Source: Yersinia aleksiciae (GTDB taxonomy: Bacteria > Pseudomonadota > Gammaproteobacteria > Enterobacterales > Enterobacteriaceae). Taken from it: a stretch of DNA of 64,000 nucleotides. The DNA lies in assembly GCF_001047675.1 (NCBI RefSeq), contig NZ_CP011975.1, forward strand, positions 805,710-869,709, given 5' to 3'. A program made the position numbers and the translations under genes. The notes under the pieces were generated by a model. That model searched no databases, was not told the DNA's origin, and saw only the letters and a program-made list of their open reading frames with translations. Of the stretch, positions 19,547 through 28,563 are shown piece by piece. Position 1 is the stretch's first letter, and each line of letters begins with the position of its first letter.

Positions 19547-19570
19547 AAGATGCATTTAAAATGCATGTAT
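19547..19570. promoter_or_regulatory. NsrR box of hmp
   Basis: AAGATGCATTTAAAATGCAT (then GTAT) is a near-perfect match to the NsrR operator (AAGATGCATTTAAAATACATCTT). It lies 81 bases upstream of hmp, so hmp should be derepressed by nitric oxide. Confidence 0.85.
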
Positions 19571-19650
19571 TGAAATACACACGATAATTACCCAGCCTCA
19601 TTTGAGCTTCGGCTTCAGATGCCAAGGGATAAAATGACCAAGGAGTCACC

Positions 19651-20841
19651 ATGCTGGACCGCCAAACCATCGCCACCGTTCAATCCACCATCCCATTACT
19701 TGCCGCTACTGGCCCCAAAGTGACTGCACATTTCTACGATCGCATGTTCGAACATAATCCTGAGCTAAAGCACATATTCAATATGAGCAATCAGATTAAT
19801 GGTGATCAGCGTGAAGCCCTGTTTAATGCCCTTTGTGCTTATGCGATAAATATCGACAATCTGGCGGCCTTACTGCCCGCTGTTGAGCGGATAGCCCAGA
19901 AACATACCAGCTTGAATATTCAGCCTGAGCACTATGCCATCGTCGGTCATCACTTAATCTGCACGCTGGATGAAATGTTCTCACCCGGTCAGGAAGTATT
20001 GGATGCCTGGGGCAAAGCTTATGGGGTATTGGCTGATGTGTTTATTCAGCGAGAAAGCCAGATTTATCAACAAGGTGAAACCAGCACTGGGGGCTGGCGA
20101 ACCTTGCGCCGCTTCCGCATCATCAAAAAAGAGATGCAGAGTGAGGTGATTTGCAGCTTTGTGTTAGCGCCAGAAGATGGTGGTCGGGTGCTGGATTTCA
20201 AACCGGGTCAATATCTGGGTATTTATATTGAGGATGAGCGGCTTGAGTATCAGGAAATCCGCCAATACTCCCTGACTGCCGCACCAAACGGTCAGACTTA
20301 TCGTATTGCGGTGAAACGTGAGGAACAGGGCACGGTTTCTAACTATCTGCACCAACAGCTGAATGAAGGGGACAACGTGCGCATCGCGCCTCCTCGTGGT
20401 GATTTCTTCCTGAATGTCTCACCAGATACCCCAGTGGCACTGATTTCTGCCGGTGTGGGTCAGACCCCGATGTTAAGTATGCTTAATACCCTATACGATC
20501 AACAACATGCAGCATCGGTACATTGGCTGCACGCCGCTGAAAATGGCCGCGTTCATGCATTCGCCGATGAAGTTACAACGATTGCAACAAAAATGCCGAA
20601 CCTCAGCCGTCACGTGTGGTATCGCGAACCGACCGCACAGGATAATCATGGTGAGGATTACCACAGCGAAGGGTTGATGGATCTCAGTTCACATCAGTGG
20701 TTGGCGGCGGATCCCAACCGACATTATTACTTCTGTGGCCCACTGGCATTTATGCAATTTGCGGGGCGTCAATTATTGGCACAAGGGGTGGCATCCGAAC
20801 GAATTCACTATGAATGTTTCGGGCCGCATAAAGTTATTTAA
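19651..20841 (+). CDS. hmp: Flavohemoprotein (nitric oxide dioxygenase) Hmp
   Basis: Hmp oxidises nitric oxide to nitrate using NAD(P)H and oxygen. The 396 residues contain an N-terminal globin domain (about 1-140; proximal His in [14 protein letters not shown]), a FAD domain (RQYSLTAAP) and a NAD domain ([14 protein letters not shown]). AAGGAG lies seven bases before the ATG. In E. coli hmp is followed by glnB; here the yhfZYX cluster is inserted between them. Confidence 0.97.
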   Translation: MLDRQTIATVQSTIPLLAATGPKVTAHFYDRMFEHNPELKHIFNMSNQINGDQREALFNALCAYAINIDNLAALLPAVERIAQKHTSLNIQPEHYAIVGHHLICTLDEMFSPGQEVLDAWGKAYGVLADVFIQRESQIYQQGETSTGGWRTLRRFRIIKKEMQSEVICSFVLAPEDGGRVLDFKPGQYLGIYIEDERLEYQEIRQYSLTAAPNGQTYRIAVKREEQGTVSNYLHQQLNEGDNVRIAPPRGDFFLNVSPDTPVALISAGVGQTPMLSMLNTLYDQQHAASVHWLHAAENGRVHAFADEVTTIATKMPNLSRHVWYREPTAQDNHGEDYHSEGLMDLSSHQWLAADPNRHYYFCGPLAFMQFAGRQLLAQGVASERIHYECFGPHKVI

Positions 20842-20865
20842 TAATTGAATTTTATTTAATTTTTC

Positions 20866-20889
20866 GTGGGAGATCATTCGCTCTCCCAC
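20866..20889. other. Stem-loop after hmp
   Basis: GTGGGAGA TCATTCGC TCTCCCAC is an eight-base-pair hairpin 24 bases after the hmp stop. It lacks a T-run on the plus strand, so it is more likely a 3'-stabilising hairpin than an intrinsic terminator. Confidence 0.5.
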
Positions 20890-20996
20890 TCATCTCTGCG
20901 TTAAAAATTCCGTCTGATTATTGTGCTTAAATTTGGTAGAACGTGATTTAGTTCTCATATATCCTAACTTAATATTGCCACGATGATGCATTCGGA

Positions 20997-21014
20997 TGAA
21001 TTTCTAAAAATTCA
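20997..21014. other. Short AT-rich palindrome upstream of yhfZ
   Basis: TGAATTTCTAAAAATTCA has seven-base arms. It could be an operator for the adjacent YhfZ regulator, but no consensus is known to me. Confidence 0.25.
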
Positions 21015-21083
21015 TATAACTGAAAATTATCAGTGTGGCTAAAATTATCCCCTCACTATTTATGACTCGGTAACATTATTTAA

Positions 21084-21203
21084 ACCCAAAGTTATTGGCG
21101 TTGCAGGTAGGCGGCAAGCAAATGAATCCCGATGAGCTGACTCAAGTCAGTGATTCGAGTGAAAGAGCGTAGCCAACACCCCTGCGGCTTCAAGGACGAA
21201 GGG
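21084..21203. repeat. Palindromic intergenic repeat, copy D (first of a tandem pair)
   Basis: This is a full-length element of about 120 bases, from ACCCAAAGTTATTGGCGTTG to CAAGGACGAAGGGAA. Its core CCCGATGAGCTGACTCAAG (then TCAGTGATTCGAG) folds into a hairpin. The next copy follows with a period of 124 bases. Confidence 0.9.
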
Positions 21204-21206
21204 AAA

Positions 21207-21327
21207 TACCCAAAGTCATTGGAGTTGCAGGTAGGCGGCAAGCAAATGAATCCCGATGAGCTGACTCAAGTCAGTGATTCGGGTGAAAGAGCGTAGCCAA
21301 CACCCCTGCGGCTTCAAGGACGAAGGG
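21207..21327. repeat. Palindromic intergenic repeat, copy E (second of a tandem pair)
   Basis: This copy is almost identical to copy D, with only a few differences (for example GTCATTGGAG for GTTATTGGCG and TTCGGG for TTCGAG). It ends 37 bases before yhfZ. Near-identity implies a recent duplication. Confidence 0.9.
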
Positions 21328-21364
21328 AATATTACTGAGAGTAATAAGGCTGAATTGACCTACC

Positions 21365-22264
21365 ATGAGTAAGAAATTCATAAAAAAAGAAGGGTTGGCG
21401 TTGGTATCTATGGCCCGCTATTTAATTGGTGAGCACCCTGGTAATCGACTTAAAACTATCGATGAATTATCAGAAAATTTCGGCATATCTGTTGGTGTCG
21501 TACAGCATGCCTTAAAAGTGCTGGAAGCTGACGGAGCTATCATCGTTGAACGTCGTGGCCGCAATGGTACCTTATTGATTGACCTGAATATGCCACTGTT
21601 ATTGCAACAGGCGGATCTGGGTAATATGGTGTGCGCCATGCCGCTGCCTTATACTAAACTTTATGAAGGTTTAGCCAGTGGCTTAAGGGAGCAATTCACC
21701 TTACTCCCCCTCTATTTTGCCCATATGCGCGGGGCCGAAGTGCGTATCGAATGCCTAATTGATGGTATTTACGATATGGCGGTGGTGTCGCATCTGGCCG
21801 CAAAAAGTTATCTGGCTCAAGGGAGAGTGGCGCTGGCATTAAATCTGGGAAATGGCTCCTACGTGGATGGCCACCAGCTTATTTGCCGTCGTGGTGAACA
21901 GCACAATATTCGCCGGGTAGGATTAGACCCGCGCTCACCCGACCAATGCTTACTGACTGAAATTAAATTTGCCGGGCAAGCTATCGAGTTAGTCGAGTTG
22001 CCTTATAGCGACTGTATCGCACATATTAACCGTGGTGATATTGATGCCGCTATTTGGAATCTGGCTGATGATGTTCCCCATGAAGATTTGCAAGCGATCA
22101 AATTACAGGGTGATGAGCGCTATATTCAAGCCTCACAGGCGGTAATCCTTATCCGGCCAGATAACCACCCGATCAAACTACTGCTAGAGAAAGGTATCAA
22201 TGAAACGTTGCTGCTCAATCACCAGCGGGCAGTACAAAAAGGTGAGATAGAGCCTCGCTATTAA
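21365..22264 (+). CDS. yhfZ: GntR-like transcriptional regulator, YhfZ family
   Basis: This 299-residue protein has an N-terminal winged helix-turn-helix (TIDELSENFGISVGVVQHAL, about residues 32-51) and a C-terminal domain that resembles a periplasmic-binding-protein type ligand sensor. It matches YhfZ, the regulator at the head of the E. coli yhf/php cluster. It is the first of three same-strand genes (yhfZ-yhfY-yhfX), which it probably regulates. Ligand unknown. Confidence 0.85.
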   Translation: MSKKFIKKEGLALVSMARYLIGEHPGNRLKTIDELSENFGISVGVVQHALKVLEADGAIIVERRGRNGTLLIDLNMPLLLQQADLGNMVCAMPLPYTKLYEGLASGLREQFTLLPLYFAHMRGAEVRIECLIDGIYDMAVVSHLAAKSYLAQGRVALALNLGNGSYVDGHQLICRRGEQHNIRRVGLDPRSPDQCLLTEIKFAGQAIELVELPYSDCIAHINRGDIDAAIWNLADDVPHEDLQAIKLQGDERYIQASQAVILIRPDNHPIKLLLEKGINETLLLNHQRAVQKGEIEPRY

Positions 22265-22317
22265 TCATCATTTTGGCTTAGCTGCACGCTAAGCTAGCGT
22301 TTTCAGGAGGCTAGCTT

Positions 22318-22698
22318 TTGGAAACTTGTATTGATTCGCGTCTGAATATTTTGCTTCAGGCTGGGGTCATCGACGCCGATATCGCCCAAGGTTTAGACCA
22401 GGTTATCAATCGGTTAGAGAACTTTTGGCAATTACCAGCTCGTGGCGATCAGGGGGTGATGGCGATCACTCATATGGCGAGTGCATTGATGCGCACCCGC
22501 CGTGGCGAAGAGATCCAAGCATTGGACTCGGCGATATACGATGAACTCGTCCAAAGCGAAGACATTCACTACATTCGTGAGATCAATCAGGATTTATTGG
22601 CCTATTTTTCACTAAAACCCGCTGAAAATGAAATTGGATATTTACTCGTGAACCTTTACAGTCTATACATTAATAGTGACTTGCCACCGCTACGCTAA
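22318..22698 (+). CDS. yhfY: PRD-domain protein, YhfY-like
   Basis: This 126-residue protein resembles YhfY and consists of one PRD-type helical domain (DQGVMAITHMASALMRTRRG contains the conserved His). The start is TTG at 22318, supported by AGGAGG seven bases upstream; no ATG offers a better choice. It follows yhfZ by 53 bases. Its role is unknown; PRD domains usually respond to PTS phosphorylation. Confidence 0.8.
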   Translation: METCIDSRLNILLQAGVIDADIAQGLDQVINRLENFWQLPARGDQGVMAITHMASALMRTRRGEEIQALDSAIYDELVQSEDIHYIREINQDLLAYFSLKPAENEIGYLLVNLYSLYINSDLPPLR

Positions 22699-22814
22699 TT
22701 TAGCGTTGTGGGTAGCGTTATCAAATAGACAACACCAGGCTCTTTTTTTTATAAATATTCAAAATAATAATAATTTAACAAAAATAATTATGCCTCGGGC
22801 GCTTAGGACATAAA

Positions 22815-23984
22815 ATGTTTTTAAAAACCCTATTAAAACAAAACACTAAATTAATTGATGCGGCTATTTCGTTCTGGCACCAGGGAAAAATCAGTCCAGA
22901 TAGCTATGTTATCGATGTTGAACGAACGGAAGCCAATGCCCGTTTACTGCTGGAAGCTGCTCATCACTACCAGATAAAACTGTATCTGATGAGCAAGCAG
23001 TTCGGGCGCAATCCTGAACTCTGCCGCCGCCTGTTAGCTTGTCGCTATGAAGGCACCGGCTATCAAGGTATGGTCGCTGTTGATTTCAAAGAGGCGCGGC
23101 AGCTCTATCACCACGAGATCCCTGTCGCGCATATTGGCCATTTGGTACAGCCCCCTTCCGGCATGGTGGCAGAAATAGTGCGCAGACAACCGGAGGTGAT
23201 TACTGTTTTCTCATTGGAGAAAGCACTGGAGATCTCGCAGGCGGCACACCAGCAGCATATTACCCAGCCGCTGTTGCTGAAAGTTTGCCAGGCTGGCGAT
23301 TTACTGTATGCCGGGCAAGAAGCGGGATTTGAGTTAACACATTTACCAGCCGTGATTGCCGCCATCCGTAAATTACCGGCGGTACGATTGGTCGGGATAA
23401 CCCACTTCCCTTGCATGCTGTATGACCCCTCATCACACCGGACCTTACCGGCTGCGAATATGCATACGTTACTGGCTGCGCGAGATATCCTGATGGCTGA
23501 GGGCGTAGATATTGAGCAGGTGAATGCCCCTTCAGCCACTAGCTGTACGACCTTGCCACTATTGGCCCAATTAGGTATCACACACAGTGAACCCGGCCAT
23601 GCCCTCACGGGCACCATCCCTGCCAATCAGCATGGTGACCAACCGGAACAGATATCCATGCTTTATCTGTCCGAGATTTCCCATCATGTTGCTGGCAACA
23701 GCCATTTCTTTGGCGGCGGTTATTATCGCCGTGGCCATTTGCAAAATGCATTGATACACCACGAAAATCAGTTCAGCCAAAGTACAGTATTGCCGATTGA
23801 TGACAGCAGTATCGATTACTGTCTGCGTCTGGCCGGTGAATTTCCGATTGGCAGCCCAGTCATCATGAGTTTCCGCACCCAGATATTTGCTACCCGCAGT
23901 GACGTGGTATTGATTGATGGTATTCAGAGCGGGGAGCCCCGTTTGCTTGGCTGCTATGACAGCCGGGGCAATCGGTTGAGCTAA
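22815..23984 (+). CDS. yhfX: PLP-dependent alanine racemase-like protein YhfX
   Basis: This 389-residue protein belongs to the fold-type III PLP family that contains YhfX and amino-acid racemases. The first part (DSYVIDVERTEANARLLLEA, then KLYLMSKQFGRNPELC) shows the TIM-barrel start with the PLP Lys probably in LMSKQFG. Substrate is unknown. It is the last gene of the yhfZYX cluster; in E. coli it would be followed by yhfW, php and others, which are absent here. The 116-bp gap before it is very AT-rich. Confidence 0.82.
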   Translation: MFLKTLLKQNTKLIDAAISFWHQGKISPDSYVIDVERTEANARLLLEAAHHYQIKLYLMSKQFGRNPELCRRLLACRYEGTGYQGMVAVDFKEARQLYHHEIPVAHIGHLVQPPSGMVAEIVRRQPEVITVFSLEKALEISQAAHQQHITQPLLLKVCQAGDLLYAGQEAGFELTHLPAVIAAIRKLPAVRLVGITHFPCMLYDPSSHRTLPAANMHTLLAARDILMAEGVDIEQVNAPSATSCTTLPLLAQLGITHSEPGHALTGTIPANQHGDQPEQISMLYLSEISHHVAGNSHFFGGGYYRRGHLQNALIHHENQFSQSTVLPIDDSSIDYCLRLAGEFPIGSPVIMSFRTQIFATRSDVVLIDGIQSGEPRLLGCYDSRGNRLS

Positions 23985-24004
23985 CGAAACTCGATAAAAT
24001 GGTT

Positions 24005-24042
24005 AAAAAAAGCCCGTTTCGTTTTACGCCGAAACGGGTTTT
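24005..24042. terminator. Bidirectional terminator between yhfX and glnB
   Basis: CCCGTTTCG pairs with CGAAACGGG around an eight-base loop, with an A-run before and T-run after. It serves the convergent yhfX and glnB. Confidence 0.9.
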
Positions 24043-24077
24043 CTATTGCGTGCTTTCTATCAGCGGAATAAGGCGAA

Positions 24078-24428
<351 letters not shown>

Positions 24429-24431
24429 TTA

Positions 24432-26054
24432 TTACCAATTCTTGCGGCCAAAGCCTGATGTAATCGGATAGCGTCTATCTTTACCAAAATTGCGGGCAGT
24501 GATGCGCGGCCCGACAGCTGACTGACGCCGTTTGTATTCATTGATATCTACCAGGCGGATGACCTTACGCACGATAGTTTCATCAAAGCCGTCTGCGACC
24601 AAATCGGCCACCGACTTATCCTGCTCGACATAACCTTCGAGGATGGCGTCCAAAATATCATAAGGTGGCAGGCTATCTTCATCTTTCTGATCAGGTGCCA
24701 ATTCCGCAGACGGTGGGCGGGTGATCACCCGCTGTGGGATCACATAGGAGACAGTATTGCGGTATTCCGATAATTTGAAGACTAAGGTCTTTGGCACATC
24801 TTTCAGCACATCAAAACCGCCCGCCATATCACCGTACAAGGTAGCATAGCCCACGGCCATCTCACTTTTGTTACCGGTGGTTAATACAATGCTGCGCCGC
24901 TTGTTGGACAGCGCCATCAGCACCACACCACGACAACGTGCCTGGAGGTTCTCTTCGGTGGTATCGCGTGCGGTACCAGCAAACATCGGTGCCAGTTGCC
25001 CCATAAAAGCATCAAACATCGGCTCAATGGAAAGCACATCAAATTCGATACCCAAAATTTCAGCTTCCTCTTTGGCATCGGCAATACTGATATCTGCGGT
25101 GTATCGGAACGGCATCATCAATGCCTGAACCTTATCTTTACCCAGCGCATCGACGGCAATCGCCAACGTCAGTGCGGAGTCAATCCCACCGGATAAGCCC
25201 AGAACCGCGCCATTAAAGCCATTTTTAGTGACATAATCGCGCACCGCTAATACCAGCGCCTCATAGACCTGCGCCAATGGCGGTAATTCAGCAGCAGGGG
25301 CCATCATCGGCACCACTTCGCACTCGTTAAGCTGCAACAAAGTGGTTTGTTCCGCGAAGGCGGCCAAACGATGAGTCAGGTTGCCCGCAGCATCGAAAAC
25401 TTTGGAACAGCCATCAAAAATCAGCTCATCCTGCCCACCGATTTGGTTGAGATAGACCAATGGCAACCCGGTACGCTGGCAGTGTGCGGCCATCAGGGTT
25501 TTGCGGATATAGGGTTTTTCGCGGTTGTAAGGGGAAGCATTGATCGACAGCAGCACTTCTGCACCAGCGGCTTTTACTGCATCGACCGGGCCATCGAACC
25601 ATAAATCTTCACAAATGAGCAAGCCCAGACGGTAGCCTTTCAGCTCGACAACACAGCTGTCATGACCTGCAGAAAAGTAGCGTTTTTCGTCGAACACGCC
25701 GTAGTTTGGCAATTGCTGCTTGAAATAGCGCGCCAGCAATTTCCCCTCAGAAAACAGTGATAATGCGTTATACAGGTTACCCGCTTCACGCCACGGGTGG
25801 CCCACCAGCACCGCAATATGCTGCGTTGCGGCTTGTAAACGATCTAGTTGCGCTTCGCAGCGTTGATAGAAATCATCGCGATACAGCAGATCTTCTGGCG
25901 GATAACCGGATAAAGCCAGCTCGGAGAACATGACCAGATCGGCCCCCGCCTTCTGCTGCTCATTTAAGGTTTGCAACATACGTTCAGTGTTGCCTTCGAT
26001 ATCGCCAACCAGCCAATTCAGCTGGGCTAACGCAACGGAAAGTGATCTGCTCAT
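24432..26054 (-). CDS. nadE: Glutamine-dependent NAD+ synthetase
   Basis: This 540-residue two-domain enzyme makes NAD from nicotinate adenine dinucleotide using glutamine. The N-terminal nitrilase-type glutaminase domain shows the catalytic Glu (SELALSGYPPEDLL), Lys (YFKQQLPNYG) and Cys (LLICEDLWF); the C-terminal synthetase domain has the ATP loop LGLSGGIDSALTL near residue 280. It differs from the short ammonia-dependent NadE of E. coli and lies between glrR and glnB, where E. coli has nothing. Confidence 0.95.
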   Translation of the reverse strand: MSRSLSVALAQLNWLVGDIEGNTERMLQTLNEQQKAGADLVMFSELALSGYPPEDLLYRDDFYQRCEAQLDRLQAATQHIAVLVGHPWREAGNLYNALSLFSEGKLLARYFKQQLPNYGVFDEKRYFSAGHDSCVVELKGYRLGLLICEDLWFDGPVDAVKAAGAEVLLSINASPYNREKPYIRKTLMAAHCQRTGLPLVYLNQIGGQDELIFDGCSKVFDAAGNLTHRLAAFAEQTTLLQLNECEVVPMMAPAAELPPLAQVYEALVLAVRDYVTKNGFNGAVLGLSGGIDSALTLAIAVDALGKDKVQALMMPFRYTADISIADAKEEAEILGIEFDVLSIEPMFDAFMGQLAPMFAGTARDTTEENLQARCRGVVLMALSNKRRSIVLTTGNKSEMAVGYATLYGDMAGGFDVLKDVPKTLVFKLSEYRNTVSYVIPQRVITRPPSAELAPDQKDEDSLPPYDILDAILEGYVEQDKSVADLVADGFDETIVRKVIRLVDINEYKRRQSAVGPRITARNFGKDRRYPITSGFGRKNW

Positions 26055-26099
26055 TTGTATTTAAACTCGGTTATCAGCGTTGTCATTGATAAACAACAG

Positions 26100-27437
26100 T
26101 TATTCTTTGAAATCGTTGGCATCCAGCTCGTGGCGTGACAACAATTTGTAAAACTCGGTACGGTTACGCCCCGCCATTCTGGCGGCTTGTGTCACATTAC
26201 CTTTGGTGATTTGCAGCAGTTTACGCAAATAATTCAATTCGAATTGATTACGCGCCTCAACAAAAGTCGGTAATGCGGTGTTTTCCCCCTCTAGCGCCTG
26301 TTCAACCAGTGCCTCACTGATCACCGGAGCCGAGGTTAATGCCACACACTGTTCGATGACGTTGACCAGTTGGCGCACGTTACCCGGCCAGCTGGCCGTC
26401 ATCAGCCGTTTCATGGCATCGGTTGAGAAGCTACGGACAAAGGGTTTATGGCGCTTGGCTGATTCACGTAGCAAATGGTTCGCCAACAGCGGGATATCTT
26501 CTGAGCGCTCATGCAATGCAGGGATTTTCAGATTCACCACATTCAAACGATAGTAGAGATCTTCGCGGAATTCATTTTTCGCCATGGCTTTGGGCAAGTC
26601 ACGGTGGGTGGCTGAAATCACCCGGACATCAATGCTTAAATCGCGGTTACTGCCCAGTGGGCGCACTTTGCGCTCCTGCAACACCCGCAACAGTTTTACC
26701 TGCAAAGACAACGGCATATCGCCGATTTCATCCAGAAACAGTGTGCCGCCTTCTGCGGCCTGAAATAGCCCTTCACGGCTACTGACAGCGCCGGTAAATG
26801 CCCCTTTGGCGTGACCGAAGAGCTCGGATTCGAGCAACTGCTCGGGTAATGCACCACAGTTGATAGCGATAAAGGCTTTTTTCGCCCGTGGGCTGGCGGC
26901 ATGGATAGCTTGCGCCAATACCTCTTTACCGGTACCGCTCTGCCCGTTAATCAGCACGCTGACATCGGATTGCGCTACCATTTTGGCTTGTTCCAACAAG
27001 CGCAGCATCACTGGGCTGCGGGTCACAATCTCTTCGCGCCAGCTATCATCACCAGCAGGCATAGAAAGCTCTAAAGCCGCATCTATCGCTTTATATAAGG
27101 CATCACGATCAACCGGTTTGGTCAGGAAGCTGAATACCCCTTGCTGAGTCGCGGCGACAGCATCAGGAATCGAGCCGTGGGCAGTCAGGATAATCACTGG
27201 CATACCCGGCTGATGCTTCTGGATTTCGACGAACAGCGCCATGCCATCCATTTCATCCATCCGCAAATCACTGATAACCAAATCAATCTTCTCACGCATT
27301 AACAAGCGCAATGCTTCCTGGCCGCTTTCAGCCGTGGTGACATTAAATCCTTCGCTGGTTAAACGCATCCCCAGTAGCTTAAGTAAGCTGGGATCGTCAT
27401 CAACCAGCAGTAGATTGGCCGGTTTGCGTGGCGTCAT
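26100..27437 (-). CDS. glrR: Response regulator GlrR (sigma-54 activator)
   Basis: GlrR is the sigma-54-dependent activator of glmY. It has 445 residues: a receiver domain with the phospho-Asp in VISDLRMDEM (about residue 56), an AAA+ domain with Walker A (GQSGTGKEVL), the sigma-54 loop GAFTGA and Walker B (GGTLFLDEIGDM), and a C-terminal Fis-type helix-turn-helix (NVTQAARMAGRNRTEFYKLL). Its first 38 bases overlap the end of qseG. Its target, glmY, lies just beyond glrK. Confidence 0.97.
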   Translation of the reverse strand: MTPRKPANLLLVDDDPSLLKLLGMRLTSEGFNVTTAESGQEALRLLMREKIDLVISDLRMDEMDGMALFVEIQKHQPGMPVIILTAHGSIPDAVAATQQGVFSFLTKPVDRDALYKAIDAALELSMPAGDDSWREEIVTRSPVMLRLLEQAKMVAQSDVSVLINGQSGTGKEVLAQAIHAASPRAKKAFIAINCGALPEQLLESELFGHAKGAFTGAVSSREGLFQAAEGGTLFLDEIGDMPLSLQVKLLRVLQERKVRPLGSNRDLSIDVRVISATHRDLPKAMAKNEFREDLYYRLNVVNLKIPALHERSEDIPLLANHLLRESAKRHKPFVRSFSTDAMKRLMTASWPGNVRQLVNVIEQCVALTSAPVISEALVEQALEGENTALPTFVEARNQFELNYLRKLLQITKGNVTQAARMAGRNRTEFYKLLSRHELDANDFKE

Positions 27438-28560
27438 GAGATTCCTTATTAGTCGCTGGAGGGACGTCAGTTGGCGGCACCACTGGCGGAGTATAAGTAT
27501 CAGCCGGTTTTTCTATCAATGGCGCGGCCGATTTAGCGTCAGGTTGAGGTGCCGTTGGCTTGACGTCGACAGGTTTGGTTTCAACTGGCTTGGTTTCTGC
27601 TGGTTTAGCCTCTACTGGCTTGGTTTCAACCGGCTTAGTCGCTGCCGGTTTAGCCTCTACTGGCTTGGTTTCTACCGGCTTAGTCGCTGCCGGTTTAGCC
27701 TCTACTGGCTTGGTTTCTACCGGCTTAGTCTCTGCCGGTTTAGCCTCTACTGGCTTGATTTCTACCGGTTTGGCGGGCTCCACTTTGGGCTGAGGTTTAG
27801 CTTCTGCCGCAGCTGCGGATTTGCTCTCCGCATCTGTTTCTGGAATTTCATTTTGCAGCTGCTTACGCGATGAAAGCTGCCGCTCAATATCAGTCAGATT
27901 TTCCAACTTGCGAGTGGTATCCAGTAAGTTATATTGCAACCGGACTTGGCCTTCCCGCAGACGATCAATCTGAGCATCCGATTCATCTTGTAAGCGCTGA
28001 TAGCGAGTGCGCTCTTCAGCCAGAGAGATGCGTAGAACCTGCTGCTCGCGCCACAATTGAATCAGTGGGCGCACAGCGGCTGGGAAGGTTGGACTATAAC
28101 TGTTTAGGCGCTCAACCACCTGACGCCGCTCTGCTATTGACGGCTCGGCGCTGCTGATCAAAATCCCTTGCTTAAAGGCGGCAGACCAAGTGACGACTGG
28201 CAATGCTTTTGCCAGCGTCCGCGCTTGAGTAGAACCTAGACGCTCAGCACAATCCATCGCCCGTAACCAGTACAGCGAGTTTTCTAACGTCTCTTTATCA
28301 TCAAGATCCCACAGCACATCACAGGATAACGTCCGATAATCGACGATTTTCGTTTCCGGTATCACCATCTGGACCGCTTGTGAAAAACGGCTGCTCGTTG
28401 GATTATCCGTACACCCGGTGAGTAAAAGTGGGGCCAGCAATAGTGCTCGCCAAAAAATACCCGTGCTAAGGCTGCCCGCTGGCACACTGGCCGCAGTCGT
28501 TGTAGGACGTGATAAAAAGGCGGTCTTTTTAATGATGCTGTGCATCGACCATTTGTACAT
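27400..28560 (-). CDS. qseG: Outer-membrane lipoprotein QseG with expanded KPVE repeat
   Basis: QseG is the lipoprotein encoded between glrK and glrR that binds GlrK and aids its signalling. A lipobox LLTGC lies near residue 50 after a hydrophobic stretch; the N-terminal lead before it is unusually long, and an ATG at 28545 is an alternative start. The central part (SLYWLRAMDCAERLGSTQA and RKLENLTDIERQLSSRK, with a coiled-coil) matches the family. At 386 residues it is much longer than the E. coli protein because the C-terminal third is a low-complexity Lys-Pro-Val-Glu tract made of 15-residue repeats. Confidence 0.88.
   Translation of the reverse strand: MYKWSMHSIIKKTAFLSRPTTTAASVPAGSLSTGIFWRALLLAPLLLTGCTDNPTSSRFSQAVQMVIPETKIVDYRTLSCDVLWDLDDKETLENSLYWLRAMDCAERLGSTQARTLAKALPVVTWSAAFKQGILISSAEPSIAERRQVVERLNSYSPTFPAAVRPLIQLWREQQVLRISLAEERTRYQRLQDESDAQIDRLREGQVRLQYNLLDTTRKLENLTDIERQLSSRKQLQNEIPETDAESKSAAAAEAKPQPKVEPAKPVEIKPVEAKPAETKPVETKPVEAKPAATKPVETKPVEAKPAATKPVETKPVEAKPAETKPVETKPVDVKPTAPQPDAKSAAPLIEKPADTYTPPVVPPTDVPPATNKESHDATQTGQSTAG
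27571..27772 (-). repeat. 45-bp tandem repeat array in qseG
   Basis: About four and a half units of 45 bp encode the 15-residue unit TKPVETKPVEAKPAA with small changes (A/E at the last position). Units differ by only one to a few bases, so the array can change in copy number by slippage while staying in frame. Confidence 0.85.
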
Positions 28561-28563
28561 TAT

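Noticed and set aside
27241..27873. 210-codon open frame opposite glrR and qseG, rich in Arg, Phe and Leu repeats
   Set aside because: It is the mirror of the qseG KPVE repeat on the other strand; no start signal and no family.
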